A DNA stretch of 41,030 nucleotides from positions 1-41,030 of the forward strand of contig NZ_AFPB01000122.1 of the NCBI RefSeq assembly GCF_000218485.1, read 5' to 3'. Position 1 is the first letter of the stretch; each line of letters starts with the position of its first letter. The position numbers were made by a program, and so were the translations under genes. This stretch comes from Aquimarina agarivorans (GTDB lineage: Bacteria > Bacteroidota > Bacteroidia > Flavobacteriales > Flavobacteriaceae). Shown one piece after another: positions 1 to 8,439 of the stretch. The notes beneath the pieces are model-generated. The model was not told the DNA's origin. It saw nothing but the letters and a program-made list of their open reading frames with translations, and did no database searches.

Positions 1-1
1 G

Positions 2-169
2 GACATCCACGAAATCAAAAACAAACTATCGATCCAAATGGTACTGCAGCATTATGGGTTAGAAATCAAAAACAACCATGTGCATTGTCCTTTTCATGCG
101 GATAAAACGCCAAGCATGCGCGTGTATACAGATACTAATATGGGATCAACCCGAAAAGTTGTGGGATGA
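2..169 (+). pseudogene. DNA primase fragment with CHC2 zinc-finger start, cut by an insertion sequence
   Basis: The reading frame enters from the window edge and encodes the N-terminal part of a CHC2-type zinc-finger primase. The segment HCPFHADKTPSM holds the first Cys-His pair and the KTPS motif typical of this domain. After YTDTN the frame runs into the left end of an insertion sequence and stops at 167-169, so the second zinc-binding pair and the whole TOPRIM catalytic domain are missing. CHC2 primases of this short-linker type are often carried by mobile elements (family knowledge). The sequence right of the insertion sequence does not resume the frame, so this is a remnant rather than a cleanly interrupted gene. 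Confidence 0.75.
143..164 (+). repeat. Left terminal inverted repeat of the insertion sequence
   Basis: These 22 bases, starting GGATCAACCCG, are the exact reverse complement of 1542-1563. They form the left boundary and also supply the stop-proximal codons of the interrupted primase frame. Confidence 0.9.
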
Positions 170-175
170 TAATTT

Positions 176-1162
176 TTAAGCATATATATTTGACAGTCTA
201 AATAAGAAAAATGATACAGATTTCACCCCTCTGAATTGACTTCTAAATGTTTTTATTTTTGCATTGAAGGATTCAGCTGAAGCATTTGTACTGCGGTTAT
301 CAAAGAAATTTAGAATGTTGCGATAATGGTTTTGTATTGATCTAGCTACGGTACCAAAAGTTTTTGAGAATTTAGAGTTTTCAATTCTGTTATACCACTG
401 TGCTTGTTTAGTGTAGGCTACAGATTTATCTTTAGTTTTTTGGTAAATTATACCTAGCTCTCTAGTCAATTTATAAGCTTCTTCTAAATCAGGGTAGTAC
501 TTGAATAATATTTCAGCCCTAACAGATTGTTTTACTGTCCATTTGTTTTTAGGTTTAAATAGTAAATATCTGCTTCGGGCAAGTAGTTGTTTAGGTGTAT
601 CTCCATTTTCTAGAAAATGAGGTTTGTATTTTTGCTTAGTCTCTTTAGCTAATTCAATTTCATTATTCTCTTGCTCGATAGCTTCCCAACGATATTACAC
701 TCTAATTTGTTGTAAAGCATCGAAAGCTAATTTTTGCACATGAAAACGATCAGCTACCCTGGTTGCTTTAGGGAATGCTTCTTTAGCTATACGTTCCATA
801 GTTGGTGCCATATCTAAAGTTATTTCTTTTACTCCATAACGATCACGAGTAGCGATTTTCTTCAATACTTTGATGATCCGATCGCTGTTAGTTCCTGCTA
901 CCATAGCTACAATAGCACCTTTCTTTCCTTTAGCTGATTTATTAGTAATTACAGTATAAAGTTCTCCTTGAGTTAAAGCCACTTCATCTATGCTTAAGTA
1001 GCTACCTATGTTATCTTTAAAAAGAATCCAATCTTCTGCATGAGCTAATTGGTCCCAAGTAAAAAAATCACTTAAATGTCTACGATATTGCTCCTCTAGT
1101 TGTTTACCGTCCAAGTGATAATAAGTAGATAAACCTCTACAACTAACAGGAGTGCTATCCAA
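176..1162 (-). pseudogene. ISAon1/ISL3-like transposase, interrupted by an in-frame stop codon
   Basis: The frame starts at a TTG (1160-1162) overlapping the end of the upstream ORF and runs to a TAA at 176-178. It is broken only by a TAA at 695-697, between ALQQIRV and YRWEAIEQEN. Everything else is in frame, so one base change (for example AAA to TAA) explains the break. DDE motifs are visible: SIDEVALTQG for the first Asp, ITLDMAP for the second, and NASAESFNAKIK for the catalytic Glu. The Glu lies in the part after the stop, so the truncated 155-aa product cannot be an active transposase. Whether the stop is a true mutation or a sequencing error cannot be told here. Confidence 0.85.
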
Positions 1163-1502
1163 TAAGCCTCTTTAAAAAAAGAGCGAACTCTGATGTCATT
1201 CGAGTTCCCTTAGCTACTAAATCCCAATCTCTTGAATAAAGTTCTTGTGTCTCAATATTAATCCACCTTCTACGCTTCACTTCTAAATAACATGCTTTTC
1301 TGCGAATAGGAAAATCTTGGATTTGAGTTACAGGATAAAAACCTTTAGAATGTAATCGCTTTTGAGATTGTTCGGCCATCGGTAATGGCTTTTCTTCTAA
1401 AACTAGTGTCAATCTATCATTAGATTCTTTGGCTTCTATAATATCAAAATATTCTAAAATCCCTTCGGGTAAAAAGTAAGCAAGTAGTTCTTTGGAGTCC
1501 AA
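1155..1502 (-). CDS. ISAon1-type transposase N-terminal region protein
   Basis: This 115-aa protein begins MDSKELLAYFLPEG and is rich in basic and aromatic residues. It matches the small N-terminal ORF that precedes the catalytic ORF in ISAon1-like elements of Bacteroidota and probably provides DNA binding. Its end overlaps the TTG start of the transposase frame by eight bases, so the second ORF is probably translated by coupling. A T7A3 run at 1174-1180, just before the end, also makes a frameshift route conceivable, but the catalytic frame is +1, not the usual -1. The ORF itself appears intact. Confidence 0.75.
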   Translation of the reverse strand: MDSKELLAYFLPEGILEYFDIIEAKESNDRLTLVLEEKPLPMAEQSQKRLHSKGFYPVTQIQDFPIRRKACYLEVKRRRWINIETQELYSRDWDLVAKGTRMTSEFALFLKRLIG

Positions 1503-1541
1503 TTTATTGTTTTTTACAAAAATCTAAAATTTTGCAACACT

Positions 1542-1563
1542 CCACAACTTTTCGGGTTGATCC
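1542..1563 (-). repeat. Right terminal inverted repeat of the insertion sequence
   Basis: Exact inverted copy of 143-164. It lies about 40 bases upstream of the first transposase ORF (start at 1502), where a transposase promoter would be expected. Confidence 0.9.
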
Positions 1564-1626
1564 AGTATAATGACCACAATTTATTAAAATATTAATTACT
1601 GCAAATAGTAATGCCTTGCAATTACG

Positions 1627-2175
1627 TTACTTCAATACTTGATTTATATACGCTTCAAATTTTTCAACACCTATATTTAACAGCGTATTTCCATGTTTGT
1701 CTTTGTAGTTAGGAATACCATTTGTAACTACTTTGACAATACCGTTTTTATCCAGCAACACATTGGTAGGAAAAAAGCGAACACCAACTTCGTTTATATA
1801 ATTTGTATCCGTTGAAATATGGGTAAAATTGAATTCTTGAGTTTTTAAAAAAATTTTTAGGTTTTGTTCATTTTCAAACGTCATGGAAACAAAATTAACA
1901 CGGTCTTCATACTTTTTCTTTAACTCATTTAAATAAGGCATTTCATCCACACATGGCTTGCAGTGTATAAACCAAAAATTAATCAGGGTGGGTTTGCCAT
2001 TGGGTTTTGCTGCATTATAAATACCTCCATCCAAGGTAAATTGGTTTACACTTGGCAACTTTTTCCCCATGTAGGAACGTACTTTTTCTTGCTGCATCAA
2101 TTGATTCATATTGGGTTGAGAACGACCAATAAAAAAACATGTCAAAAGACTCAAAAATAGTACTATATGTTTCAT
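1627..2175 (-). CDS. Secreted TlpA-like thioredoxin-fold protein
   Basis: This 182-aa protein has an N-terminal signal peptide (MKHIVLFLSLLTCFFIG) and a thioredoxin fold of the TlpA/ResA/AhpC-TSA type. The redox motif is C72-K-P-C75 in INFWFIHCKPCVDEMP, and a cis-Pro region follows in VRFFPTNVLLDKNG. Proteins like this act in the periplasm as thiol-disulfide reductants, for example in cytochrome c or oxidative-stress pathways; the substrate cannot be read from sequence. It stands alone between the insertion sequence and a terminator, so the context does not assign a pathway. The length is normal for the family and no defect is visible. Confidence 0.85.
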   Translation of the reverse strand: MKHIVLFLSLLTCFFIGRSQPNMNQLMQQEKVRSYMGKKLPSVNQFTLDGGIYNAAKPNGKPTLINFWFIHCKPCVDEMPYLNELKKKYEDRVNFVSMTFENEQNLKIFLKTQEFNFTHISTDTNYINEVGVRFFPTNVLLDKNGIVKVVTNGIPNYKDKHGNTLLNIGVEKFEAYINQVLK

Positions 2176-2284
2176 TTTTCTAACTTCACTACAAATTGCA
2201 ACCCTAAAGCTACGAAAACCATTTTTTTCCTAAAATACTTTTTAAATCAAGTTACTTTTAAAAAAATAATTTATAAAATGAATC

Positions 2285-2313
2285 AAAAAAACCTCGAAAG
2301 ACGAGGTTTTTTT
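2285..2313 (-). terminator. Rho-independent terminator after the metzincin protease gene
   Basis: A CCTCG/CGAGG stem with an AAAGA loop is flanked by an A-run on one side and a T-run on the other, so it can act in both directions. It lies 38 bases past the stop of the protease gene that ends at 2351. Confidence 0.8.
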
Positions 2314-2350
2314 GGTATTAATTCCTATGTTAAACTAAAATTCAATGTCA

Positions 2351-4687
2351 CTATTCAACAAGTAATTTATTGGTGTACGTATGCCCATTAATTTCAACTG
2401 TATAAATATAAACACCTGTAGTTAACTTAAAACTTTTTGCCTCCAATTGAATTTCTTTTGTTTCATTATTAATAATCTGACCTTGATACAGGGTCCCTAA
2501 ATCCCCACCTGTTACACTCCATAAATTAACATTTATTTCAGCTGTTTTCTTAGCGGTAACATATATGGTTGTAGCTCCATTAACAGGCATTGGGTTTGGA
2601 AAGTTATATACACTTGGAGTATTAATAGCATAATCTAATTCTTTTAGAGCAACATCCTCCAAATCAATTAATTGTTCATCAACACTTAGCTCCGAATTAT
2701 TATTTAGTTTTTTATACCCATATTTTGAAACCGTATTTAAGCCCCATGCAATATTATTTACCGGATCCCCTATTGACCCTTCAATAAAACCTAATGGATC
2801 TGCTGACGAATGCACATCGGCTACAAAATCTATATCTAAAGTATTTCCATCTCCAAAAGCATCTCCTGGCAATACTCCAGATCGAGATATACTATCTGTA
2901 GCGTCCATTATTGACCTTGCTTCATTATCATCCAAAGTATGATCATTGCCTAAATAATGTCCTATCTCGTGCGATGCTATGTTACCTACAACTGTAGCTA
3001 CTAGATCTTTTTTATCTGCTCCTTTTGCAAGAGGTATTGAATTTATGGAATTATTATCTGATTCATCAGCACTAAGTCTACCTAATAATACATAAGCAAA
3101 ATCGTCCAAGCTATAATTCCCAATATCAACAATTGTTGCTCTTCCAATTCCTGACCCTGATCTCCCATAACCAGTTTCATCATATGATCCTCCTATCACC
3201 ATTGTACTGTAAGGGATATTAAAACGATCTAACATTTTTGGTATTTTTTTACCTAAAAAAGTGCTTGAATAATCGCTTACAAATAATATATCCGCATTAG
3301 GGTTTATATTAGAATCAATAACATCTCTAAAATTTTCTTTTATAACTTCTGTAATTTTAAATGCTAATTGAATTCTCTCTAATTTAGTATTTTCAAAACC
3401 CCAATTTTCCATATACTCACTAAGTGGAGATAAGGTTCTTGCTTTTAACTCTTCTTCAGTAAAATCCTTAAAACCTTCAATATAATCGGCGTGTGTAAAT
3501 TCACCTCCTGTAAAATCAAGATAAACAATTTGTTTTTGTCCTTTGTTAATTTCTTGACCTGGTCTTGAAACGTTTACTTCGGCTATATAATCCCCCTTTT
3601 GGGTAGTGGAAAAAGCAAATGTATGTCTTCCAGATGTTGGGACAACATATGACAAGTATCTGTATAATCCTTCGTTATCATCTGTTCTTTTTTGTACTAA
3701 TGGGGCATCTTCTGCAAAAGGAAAAGTTCCAAAAGAGTTAAATCCTATTAAAAATTTATTATTAGGATCAAAAAGTTTTACTGTTTCAATAGGGCCTTCA
3801 ACACCCATTGAAATTACATCTCCTTTTTTTAAATTTACTGCATAAAAATCATTGTCCCCTAATTGTATTTCATTATTATCAAATGTAATTGTAAATGAGT
3901 AAGGACCTTCACTCATAGAAGGAAAACGAAGTTCTGGATTATCCGTTTTTGTTAAAAATGAATTTAAAGATTCCGTTAATGGTTGAAACGATACTGGTAA
4001 TGCTCCTATTAAATAAGAACCTAAAGTGACATAGTGAATACCATCATCGCTAGCGGTAAAATCCAATGAAACTGAATTTGAACTATCTTCTTGTGATTTA
4101 GGCTCTAATGTATCAAATGAAGTAACTGGTCTTCCTAAAAAAAAAGTCTCTGTAGGCGGTATAACAAAAAGTACGGGATTAATCAATTGATCTGGGTCTG
4201 TTGATTCGATTTGTACATTGATTGTTTGACCTTTTTTTAAAAATATTTCGTAATAATCATGGTCTCCAAAACCAGATCTTCCAAATGAATTGGCACCATC
4301 ACCTATAAACCCATTCCCTTTAACTGTTTGTGAGGTGTTTTCAAAATCAATTACAGTTGCTGTTGAAATGGTACCATTATCTTGATCATCAGCTTCTGAC
4401 AAAGTCCCCAAATCAATTACAGGGATTTCTTCTGCCTCAAAATTATTAAATGCTCCAGTAATACGTGCCCGACTAACTAAATTTGTAGTTGTATTTAAAT
4501 TAGGTATAAATTGAGCCGTTTCGGAGGTATTATTAATTCTTTGTTCATCTGTTTCAGCTTCGGTTACTAAAATTTCTTTAGTATTTGATGTATTTGAACT
4601 GGTTTGAGCATAAAAGCTTGAACCTATTAATGCAAATACTGTGCTAGCAAAAATATTTTGTGTTTTGTGTTTAATTGCTTTCTTCAT
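2351..4687 (-). CDS. Secreted metzincin-type zinc protease with pre-peptidase domains and T9SS sorting domain
   Basis: This is a 778-aa extracellular protease. Residues 1-28 form a signal peptide ending in FYAQ. Two segments around residues 140-240 and 265-375 (DHDYYEIFLKKGQTINVQI and NDFYAVNLKKGDVISMGV) resemble bacterial pre-peptidase C-terminal beta-sandwich domains. The catalytic domain holds HEIGHYLGNDH starting at H573, the HExxHxxGxxH zinc site of metzincins, followed by the SIMD Met-turn. The last ~80 residues (YNFPNPMPVNG to TNKLLVE) are a type A T9SS C-terminal domain that directs export across the outer membrane. It is a single-gene unit with its own terminator. The exact peptidase family and substrate are not recognisable by eye. 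Confidence 0.85.
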   Translation of the reverse strand: MKKAIKHKTQNIFASTVFALIGSSFYAQTSSNTSNTKEILVTEAETDEQRINNTSETAQFIPNLNTTTNLVSRARITGAFNNFEAEEIPVIDLGTLSEADDQDNGTISTATVIDFENTSQTVKGNGFIGDGANSFGRSGFGDHDYYEIFLKKGQTINVQIESTDPDQLINPVLFVIPPTETFFLGRPVTSFDTLEPKSQEDSSNSVSLDFTASDDGIHYVTLGSYLIGALPVSFQPLTESLNSFLTKTDNPELRFPSMSEGPYSFTITFDNNEIQLGDNDFYAVNLKKGDVISMGVEGPIETVKLFDPNNKFLIGFNSFGTFPFAEDAPLVQKRTDDNEGLYRYLSYVVPTSGRHTFAFSTTQKGDYIAEVNVSRPGQEINKGQKQIVYLDFTGGEFTHADYIEGFKDFTEEELKARTLSPLSEYMENWGFENTKLERIQLAFKITEVIKENFRDVIDSNINPNADILFVSDYSSTFLGKKIPKMLDRFNIPYSTMVIGGSYDETGYGRSGSGIGRATIVDIGNYSLDDFAYVLLGRLSADESDNNSINSIPLAKGADKKDLVATVVGNIASHEIGHYLGNDHTLDDNEARSIMDATDSISRSGVLPGDAFGDGNTLDIDFVADVHSSADPLGFIEGSIGDPVNNIAWGLNTVSKYGYKKLNNNSELSVDEQLIDLEDVALKELDYAINTPSVYNFPNPMPVNGATTIYVTAKKTAEINVNLWSVTGGDLGTLYQGQIINNETKEIQLEAKSFKLTTGVYIYTVEINGHTYTNKLLVE

Positions 4688-4803
4688 TAGGTGTAAAATT
4701 CATTTATTATATAACGAATGAAATCAAATATACCCTACCTCTGTTCTTTGTTTTTATTATATCTTATTGTAATACTTTGATAATTAATACTTAAAGTCAT
4801 AAT

Positions 4804-5031
4804 TCAATCTAATTGCTCAGCTATTTCTTTAGCCTCTTTAATTATTTCTTTGGGGTAATTATTAATTTCGAGTATACGAATAGCATTTCTTTGCTTTAAT
4901 TTCCCTTCTTTAAGTTTATAATCAAAACCTACACTTTTTTTATTTACTGTTTCACTAAAGTGATACAATTCGTATTCATTAGAAAGCATATCGGTAAGTT
5001 GAATATCATGAGTTGCTACTATTACTTTATA
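4804..5031 (-). pseudogene. C-terminal remnant of a MutS-family ATPase
   Basis: The open frame encodes about 75 residues ending in IKEAKEIAEQLD. It begins with KVIVATHDIQLTDM, which matches the Walker-B-distal 'ATHD' loop of MutS-type ABC ATPases, followed by the C-terminal dimerisation segment. Upstream in frame there is a stop at 5032-5034, and no Walker A, lever or clamp domains are present nearby. A 61-aa piece from the internal ATG at 4989 could be translated but would have no ATPase core. It sits between two intact genes, so it looks like a leftover of a MutS-related (non-MutS1) gene after a deletion. Confidence 0.65.
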
Positions 5032-5076
5032 TTACAAAAAATATACGTAAGTGTAGCTTTTAGTGCTTACAAGGTC

Positions 5077-6294
5077 CTATTTCATTTTATAAATCCACTT
5101 TTGCGGATTTAAAAATTTAGAACCTTGATAAATGGAAAATTTAATAATAGAGCGCCCTGTATTTGAATTGGTATGCACTTTGCCTATGGCCTGTTTGGTG
5201 CGCACCTTATCACCTTCTTTAACCGAAATTTGATCAATATTATAATAGGTGGTAATAAAATTTCCGTGCCTTATCTGCACTAGTTTCCCTGCTCCTTTTA
5301 TGGCTTGCACCGTGGATACTTCGCCATCAAAAATAGCCCGAGCTACTTGATTTTCTTCAGTTTCAATATCTACACCACTATTGTTAATTTCAATATTTTT
5401 AAGCACGGGATGACGCTGCCTACCAAAAGGTTTAATTACATCGCCTTTTAACACAGGCCAAGGCAACTTTCCGCGGTTTGATGTAAAGTTGGTGGCTAGC
5501 TTTTTTGACTCAGCTGTTAGTGTAAATGTTTTAGTCCCTTTTTTAACGCCTGCTTTTTTATTCGCTCTGGCTATGGCCTCTTTAATTAATTTTTCTATTT
5601 TTCGATCAATAGCTTTTGCCTTTTTTTGTTGTGCGCGTATTTGTTTTGCATAAGTAGCCTGATCACTATTTATTTGGGCAATTAATTTTTGCTGTTCTAA
5701 ACGATCGTTTTCTAGGCTTTTTTTTGTTTTTCTATTTTCGGCTACTAGTTTTTCTTTTTGTTTTCGTTGCTCAAGTAGTTGAACGTTTAGTTTTTTTAGT
5801 TGCTCGGTTTTTGTTTCAATTAAGGCTCCTTGCTTTTTTCGAAATTTGGTGTATTGTTGCATATAACTAATACGCTTATACGCCTGTAAAAAACTTTCTG
5901 ATGACAACAAAAACATGACTCTATTTTGACTGGATTTACTTTTGTATGATTTTTGAATCATTTTAGCGTAATCCTCCTTTAAATCGCTGAGCTCCGTAGT
6001 TAAATTTTCTATTTCAACCGTGTTTTCTTTTATTTTTCTATTAATGTAATTGGCTTGCCTGTTAGTTAGTTTTACCAAACGATTTAACACCCTTACTTGC
6101 CTTGATAAAGCATTGACCTGATCTAGTAACGATTTTTCTTTTTCTTTACTTTTGGCATTTAATTTGGTTATAGAAGCTATTTTGGCTTGCAATGATTTGC
6201 GCTCCTGCTCCAATTGCTCTTGGTTTTGTTGCGCACTAGTTACATAGGCAACAAAAAAAATACTTATAACTATAAGGTGTTTTAAACTATTCAT
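5077..6294 (-). CDS. EnvC-like coiled-coil protein with degenerate M23/LytM domain
   Basis: This 405-aa protein has a signal peptide (MNSLKHLIVISIFFVAYVTS), a long coiled coil at about residues 22-260 rich in Lys, Gln and Glu, and a C-terminal LytM fold at about 285-400. The zinc ligands of active M23 peptidases appear lost: NNSGVDIETEE keeps the Asp but has Asn for the usual His, and the final HxH motif is replaced by IIKFSIYQ. That pattern is known from EnvC, which activates peptidoglycan amidases during cell division rather than cutting itself. A similar role here is inference. It is the last gene of the envelope operon that starts at 11441, 98 bases after the DUF4292 gene. Confidence 0.8.
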   Translation of the reverse strand: MNSLKHLIVISIFFVAYVTSAQQNQEQLEQERKSLQAKIASITKLNAKSKEKEKSLLDQVNALSRQVRVLNRLVKLTNRQANYINRKIKENTVEIENLTTELSDLKEDYAKMIQKSYKSKSSQNRVMFLLSSESFLQAYKRISYMQQYTKFRKKQGALIETKTEQLKKLNVQLLEQRKQKEKLVAENRKTKKSLENDRLEQQKLIAQINSDQATYAKQIRAQQKKAKAIDRKIEKLIKEAIARANKKAGVKKGTKTFTLTAESKKLATNFTSNRGKLPWPVLKGDVIKPFGRQRHPVLKNIEINNSGVDIETEENQVARAIFDGEVSTVQAIKGAGKLVQIRHGNFITTYYNIDQISVKEGDKVRTKQAIGKVHTNSNTGRSIIKFSIYQGSKFLNPQKWIYKMK

Positions 6295-6392
6295 ACACTA
6301 AGGCCAAGCAATTTTTTTATATCCTTCAGGAACTTTGTAAGGAAAAACCAAATCTAAATTTTTTTGAACTCCTTTAAATCCAACGTTTAGCT

Positions 6393-7097
6393 CTACTTTT
6401 TTGTTGATTTTGTAGCTAAAAATTCAATGTTCTCAGGAAAATACTGCTTGTCTATTACTTGATAATTTAAATAATTGACAAACACTTTTTTTTCTTTCTG
6501 CGAAAGCTGATAGTTGGCTACCCGCATATTATTTTGAAAAAGCTGTACCATAAAATTATAGCTAGGGTCATCTTTTTTCGGAGTAAGTACAAATTTGTCT
6601 GGTGCCTCCCATTTGGACTTGTATTTTTTTGCTTTTAAATCTAAAATACTTTGACCAGTCAAGATATGTTGTACTTTTTCAAAATCGACTTCGGTCCCTA
6701 AAAACGCTGACAAGGCTTTAAAGTCACCGTCAAAATAAGTTTTATTTAGTTTTACATAAAAAGATACGCGATCCGGAGTAATGTATGCCTTGCCCATACT
6801 AAAACCAAAGACTTTTATACTCATCCAAATTTGCTTATCCTTTTCCATGCGTAATGATATGGAAGGAGCCACTGATTTTTTACCATCATCAAAATTTACC
6901 CGCAATCGGGCTTGAAGGGTATTAAAATCAAACGCCGAACTATTATGCAAGGCAATTAATTGCTTTGTCGAAGTTGTTTTTTTAACCGTAGTGGTACTAG
7001 TAATTTTGCTTGTTTTGCACGAAAACAAACCCAGAAATACTACACTAACTATTAATCGATAAAAAGCATGCTTGCTACTCAATGGATATTTTTTCAC
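6393..7097 (-). CDS. DUF4292-like outer-membrane lipoprotein
   Basis: The product of about 234 aa matches the DUF4292 family of Bacteroidota, a group with a LolA/LolB-like fold (family knowledge). A GTG at 7095-7097 is the preferred start because it gives a compact lipoprotein signal, KKYPLSSKHAFYRL then VVFLGLFSC, with Cys as the lipidation site. The longer frame from 7145 would put sixteen odd residues ahead of it inside the upstream gene. The start overlaps the end of the TPR gene by 23 bases, indicating translational coupling. In flavobacteria this gene is regularly found between a TPR protein and an EnvC-like protein, so a role in envelope assembly or lipoprotein handling is likely. Confidence 0.75.
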   Translation of the reverse strand: MKKYPLSSKHAFYRLIVSVVFLGLFSCKTSKITSTTTVKKTTSTKQLIALHNSSAFDFNTLQARLRVNFDDGKKSVAPSISLRMEKDKQIWMSIKVFGFSMGKAYITPDRVSFYVKLNKTYFDGDFKALSAFLGTEVDFEKVQHILTGQSILDLKAKKYKSKWEAPDKFVLTPKKDDPSYNFMVQLFQNNMRVANYQLSQKEKKVFVNYLNYQVIDKQYFPENIEFLATKSTKK

Positions 7098-8439
7098 CTT
7101 TAGATTGGTATTTTTTGGCTTTATCTGGAGCGCCCAGTGCCTCATAAGAAACCGCCATTTTTAAATATAACGCACGTTCGTATTCGGGATTGTCCACTAT
7201 ATAATCTAATCCATCCGAATAGGAAGTAATGGCTTTTTTATGCTCCCCTTCTTTAGCCAATAAATGACCATTAATTAAATATAAAAAGGGTTGTGAAGGG
7301 TATTTTTCAATAGCCGAAGACACCAATTCCTTTGCCTTTTTATTTTTACCATAGTAAAGTAAAAGTGGAAGCGTGTCCTTGATAAGACTAAAGTTATTAG
7401 AATCTACATTTAAATTTTCCTCATACACTTTTAACAAACTTTCCGTTGATCCTTGTGCGAGTTGAAATGCCGAAAGTTCCATAAAAAACTTCATGTTTTC
7501 TTCTTCACTTAACGTGGAAGATTCCATGCTGTTTAAATCAGCTGTAAAATTAGGGTTTTGCTTTCCGTAAGTGCGGTAATCATCCAACACTTTCCCCTTT
7601 AGGGTATCCGAAATATTATTATTACTAGTCAACTTTTTCATGATTTCGGTTGCTTTAACCGTATCATTTGTATATAAATAATCCCTAAAAGTTAAATAAT
7701 CCATTAGTGGAGAATCCGGCATGGCGGCTTTAAATCGCAGTAACACTTTTGAAGCCTCTTGGTGTTTATTGAGTCCTTTATACACCTCAATTAACTTAAC
7801 ATAAGCATTTTCATTCTGTGGATTTCGGTCCAAGGCTTTTTCTAAATGAATGATAACATCGGTTTTATCCTTTGAAACGGAATAAATCCTGTTACGTAAT
7901 TTTTCAATGGACGTGTCGTAACCAAATGCACTTTCATATGATGATAATACCTCTAAAGATTTCCCATATTGCTCCGTGTATACGTATGCTTGCGCTAAGG
8001 ATTTTTTGTATTTTGGATCAATCTCAACCAGTTTACGAAGTGTAGCTATCGTTTTATCATACTTTTGCTGCACAAAATAAATTTTTTGCAAATTGGTTAA
8101 AATAGCTTCATTTTTGGGCATGCGCTCCAAAGCAATTTCCAAATTATCCTGTGCCAAATCGTATGCTTTTAACTCAAAATAGTTTTTTGCTTTTTCATAA
8201 TACAGTATAGGTTTCGTATTATCCAATTTTAAACACTCATCAATAGCATCAATGGCTTTTTGGTGTTTTTCAATTAAACGAAAGCTAAGCGCATTATAAA
8301 AAGCATCTTCAAAAGTTTTTGATACATTTGATATATCATTTAAAGTTGATATGGATTGTTGCGGTACTTCTTGCGCAAGCATAAAGTAACTACATAAAAA
8401 ATTACAGAGCACACAATATATCGACTTCATCATTTTCAT
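7075..8439 (-). CDS. Secreted TPR-repeat protein
   Basis: This 454-aa protein begins with a signal peptide (MKMMKSIYCVLCNFLCSYFMLAQ) followed by a long series of tetratricopeptide helices, for example AIDECLKLDNTKPILYYEKA and LEIALERMPKNEAILTNLQK. TPR arrays serve as protein-protein scaffolds, here in the periplasm. The ATG at 8437-8439 directly abuts the TAA of the nucleotidyltransferase gene, and the 3' end overlaps the DUF4292 gene, so the three are one transcript. Two further ATGs just downstream (MKMMKS) could also be used. No enzymatic domain is visible. Confidence 0.8.
   Translation of the reverse strand: MKMMKSIYCVLCNFLCSYFMLAQEVPQQSISTLNDISNVSKTFEDAFYNALSFRLIEKHQKAIDAIDECLKLDNTKPILYYEKAKNYFELKAYDLAQDNLEIALERMPKNEAILTNLQKIYFVQQKYDKTIATLRKLVEIDPKYKKSLAQAYVYTEQYGKSLEVLSSYESAFGYDTSIEKLRNRIYSVSKDKTDVIIHLEKALDRNPQNENAYVKLIEVYKGLNKHQEASKVLLRFKAAMPDSPLMDYLTFRDYLYTNDTVKATEIMKKLTSNNNISDTLKGKVLDDYRTYGKQNPNFTADLNSMESSTLSEEENMKFFMELSAFQLAQGSTESLLKVYEENLNVDSNNFSLIKDTLPLLLYYGKNKKAKELVSSAIEKYPSQPFLYLINGHLLAKEGEHKKAITSYSDGLDYIVDNPEYERALYLKMAVSYEALGAPDKAKKYQSKGEKISIE

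Larger units (their letters stand above)
143..1563. mobile_element. Insertion sequence, ISAon1/ISL3-like, with two minus-strand ORFs
   Basis: The element is bounded by 22-base perfect inverted repeats (143-164 and 1542-1563). It encodes a 115-aa N-terminal protein followed by a DDE transposase, the two-ORF layout of ISAon1-type elements common in Bacteroidota. The transposase has an in-frame stop, so this copy is probably unable to move by itself. I see no direct target duplication: the bases outside the two ends (ACTAATATG on the left, AGTATAATG on the right) are only loosely alike. The left flank is a primase gene and the right flank is not its continuation, which suggests a deletion or rearrangement next to the element. 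Confidence 0.85.

Noticed and set aside
1174..1180. Programmed -1 frameshift between the two insertion-sequence ORFs on the T7A3 run
   Set aside because: The catalytic ORF is in the +1 frame relative to the first, and it has a TTG start overlapping the first stop, so coupling is simpler.
2167..2391. 74-codon plus-strand frame across the terminator at 2285-2313
   Set aside because: It runs through a terminator hairpin and into the 3' end of the protease gene on the other strand.
3606..3845. Plus-strand open frame of 79 codons inside the metzincin gene
   Set aside because: It is antisense to a well-supported coding region and has no domain or signal; it is a shadow.
6393..7145. Longer start of the DUF4292 gene at 7145
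   Set aside because: It would put sixteen residues before the lipoprotein signal and overlap the TPR gene by 71 bases; the GTG at 7097 fits better.
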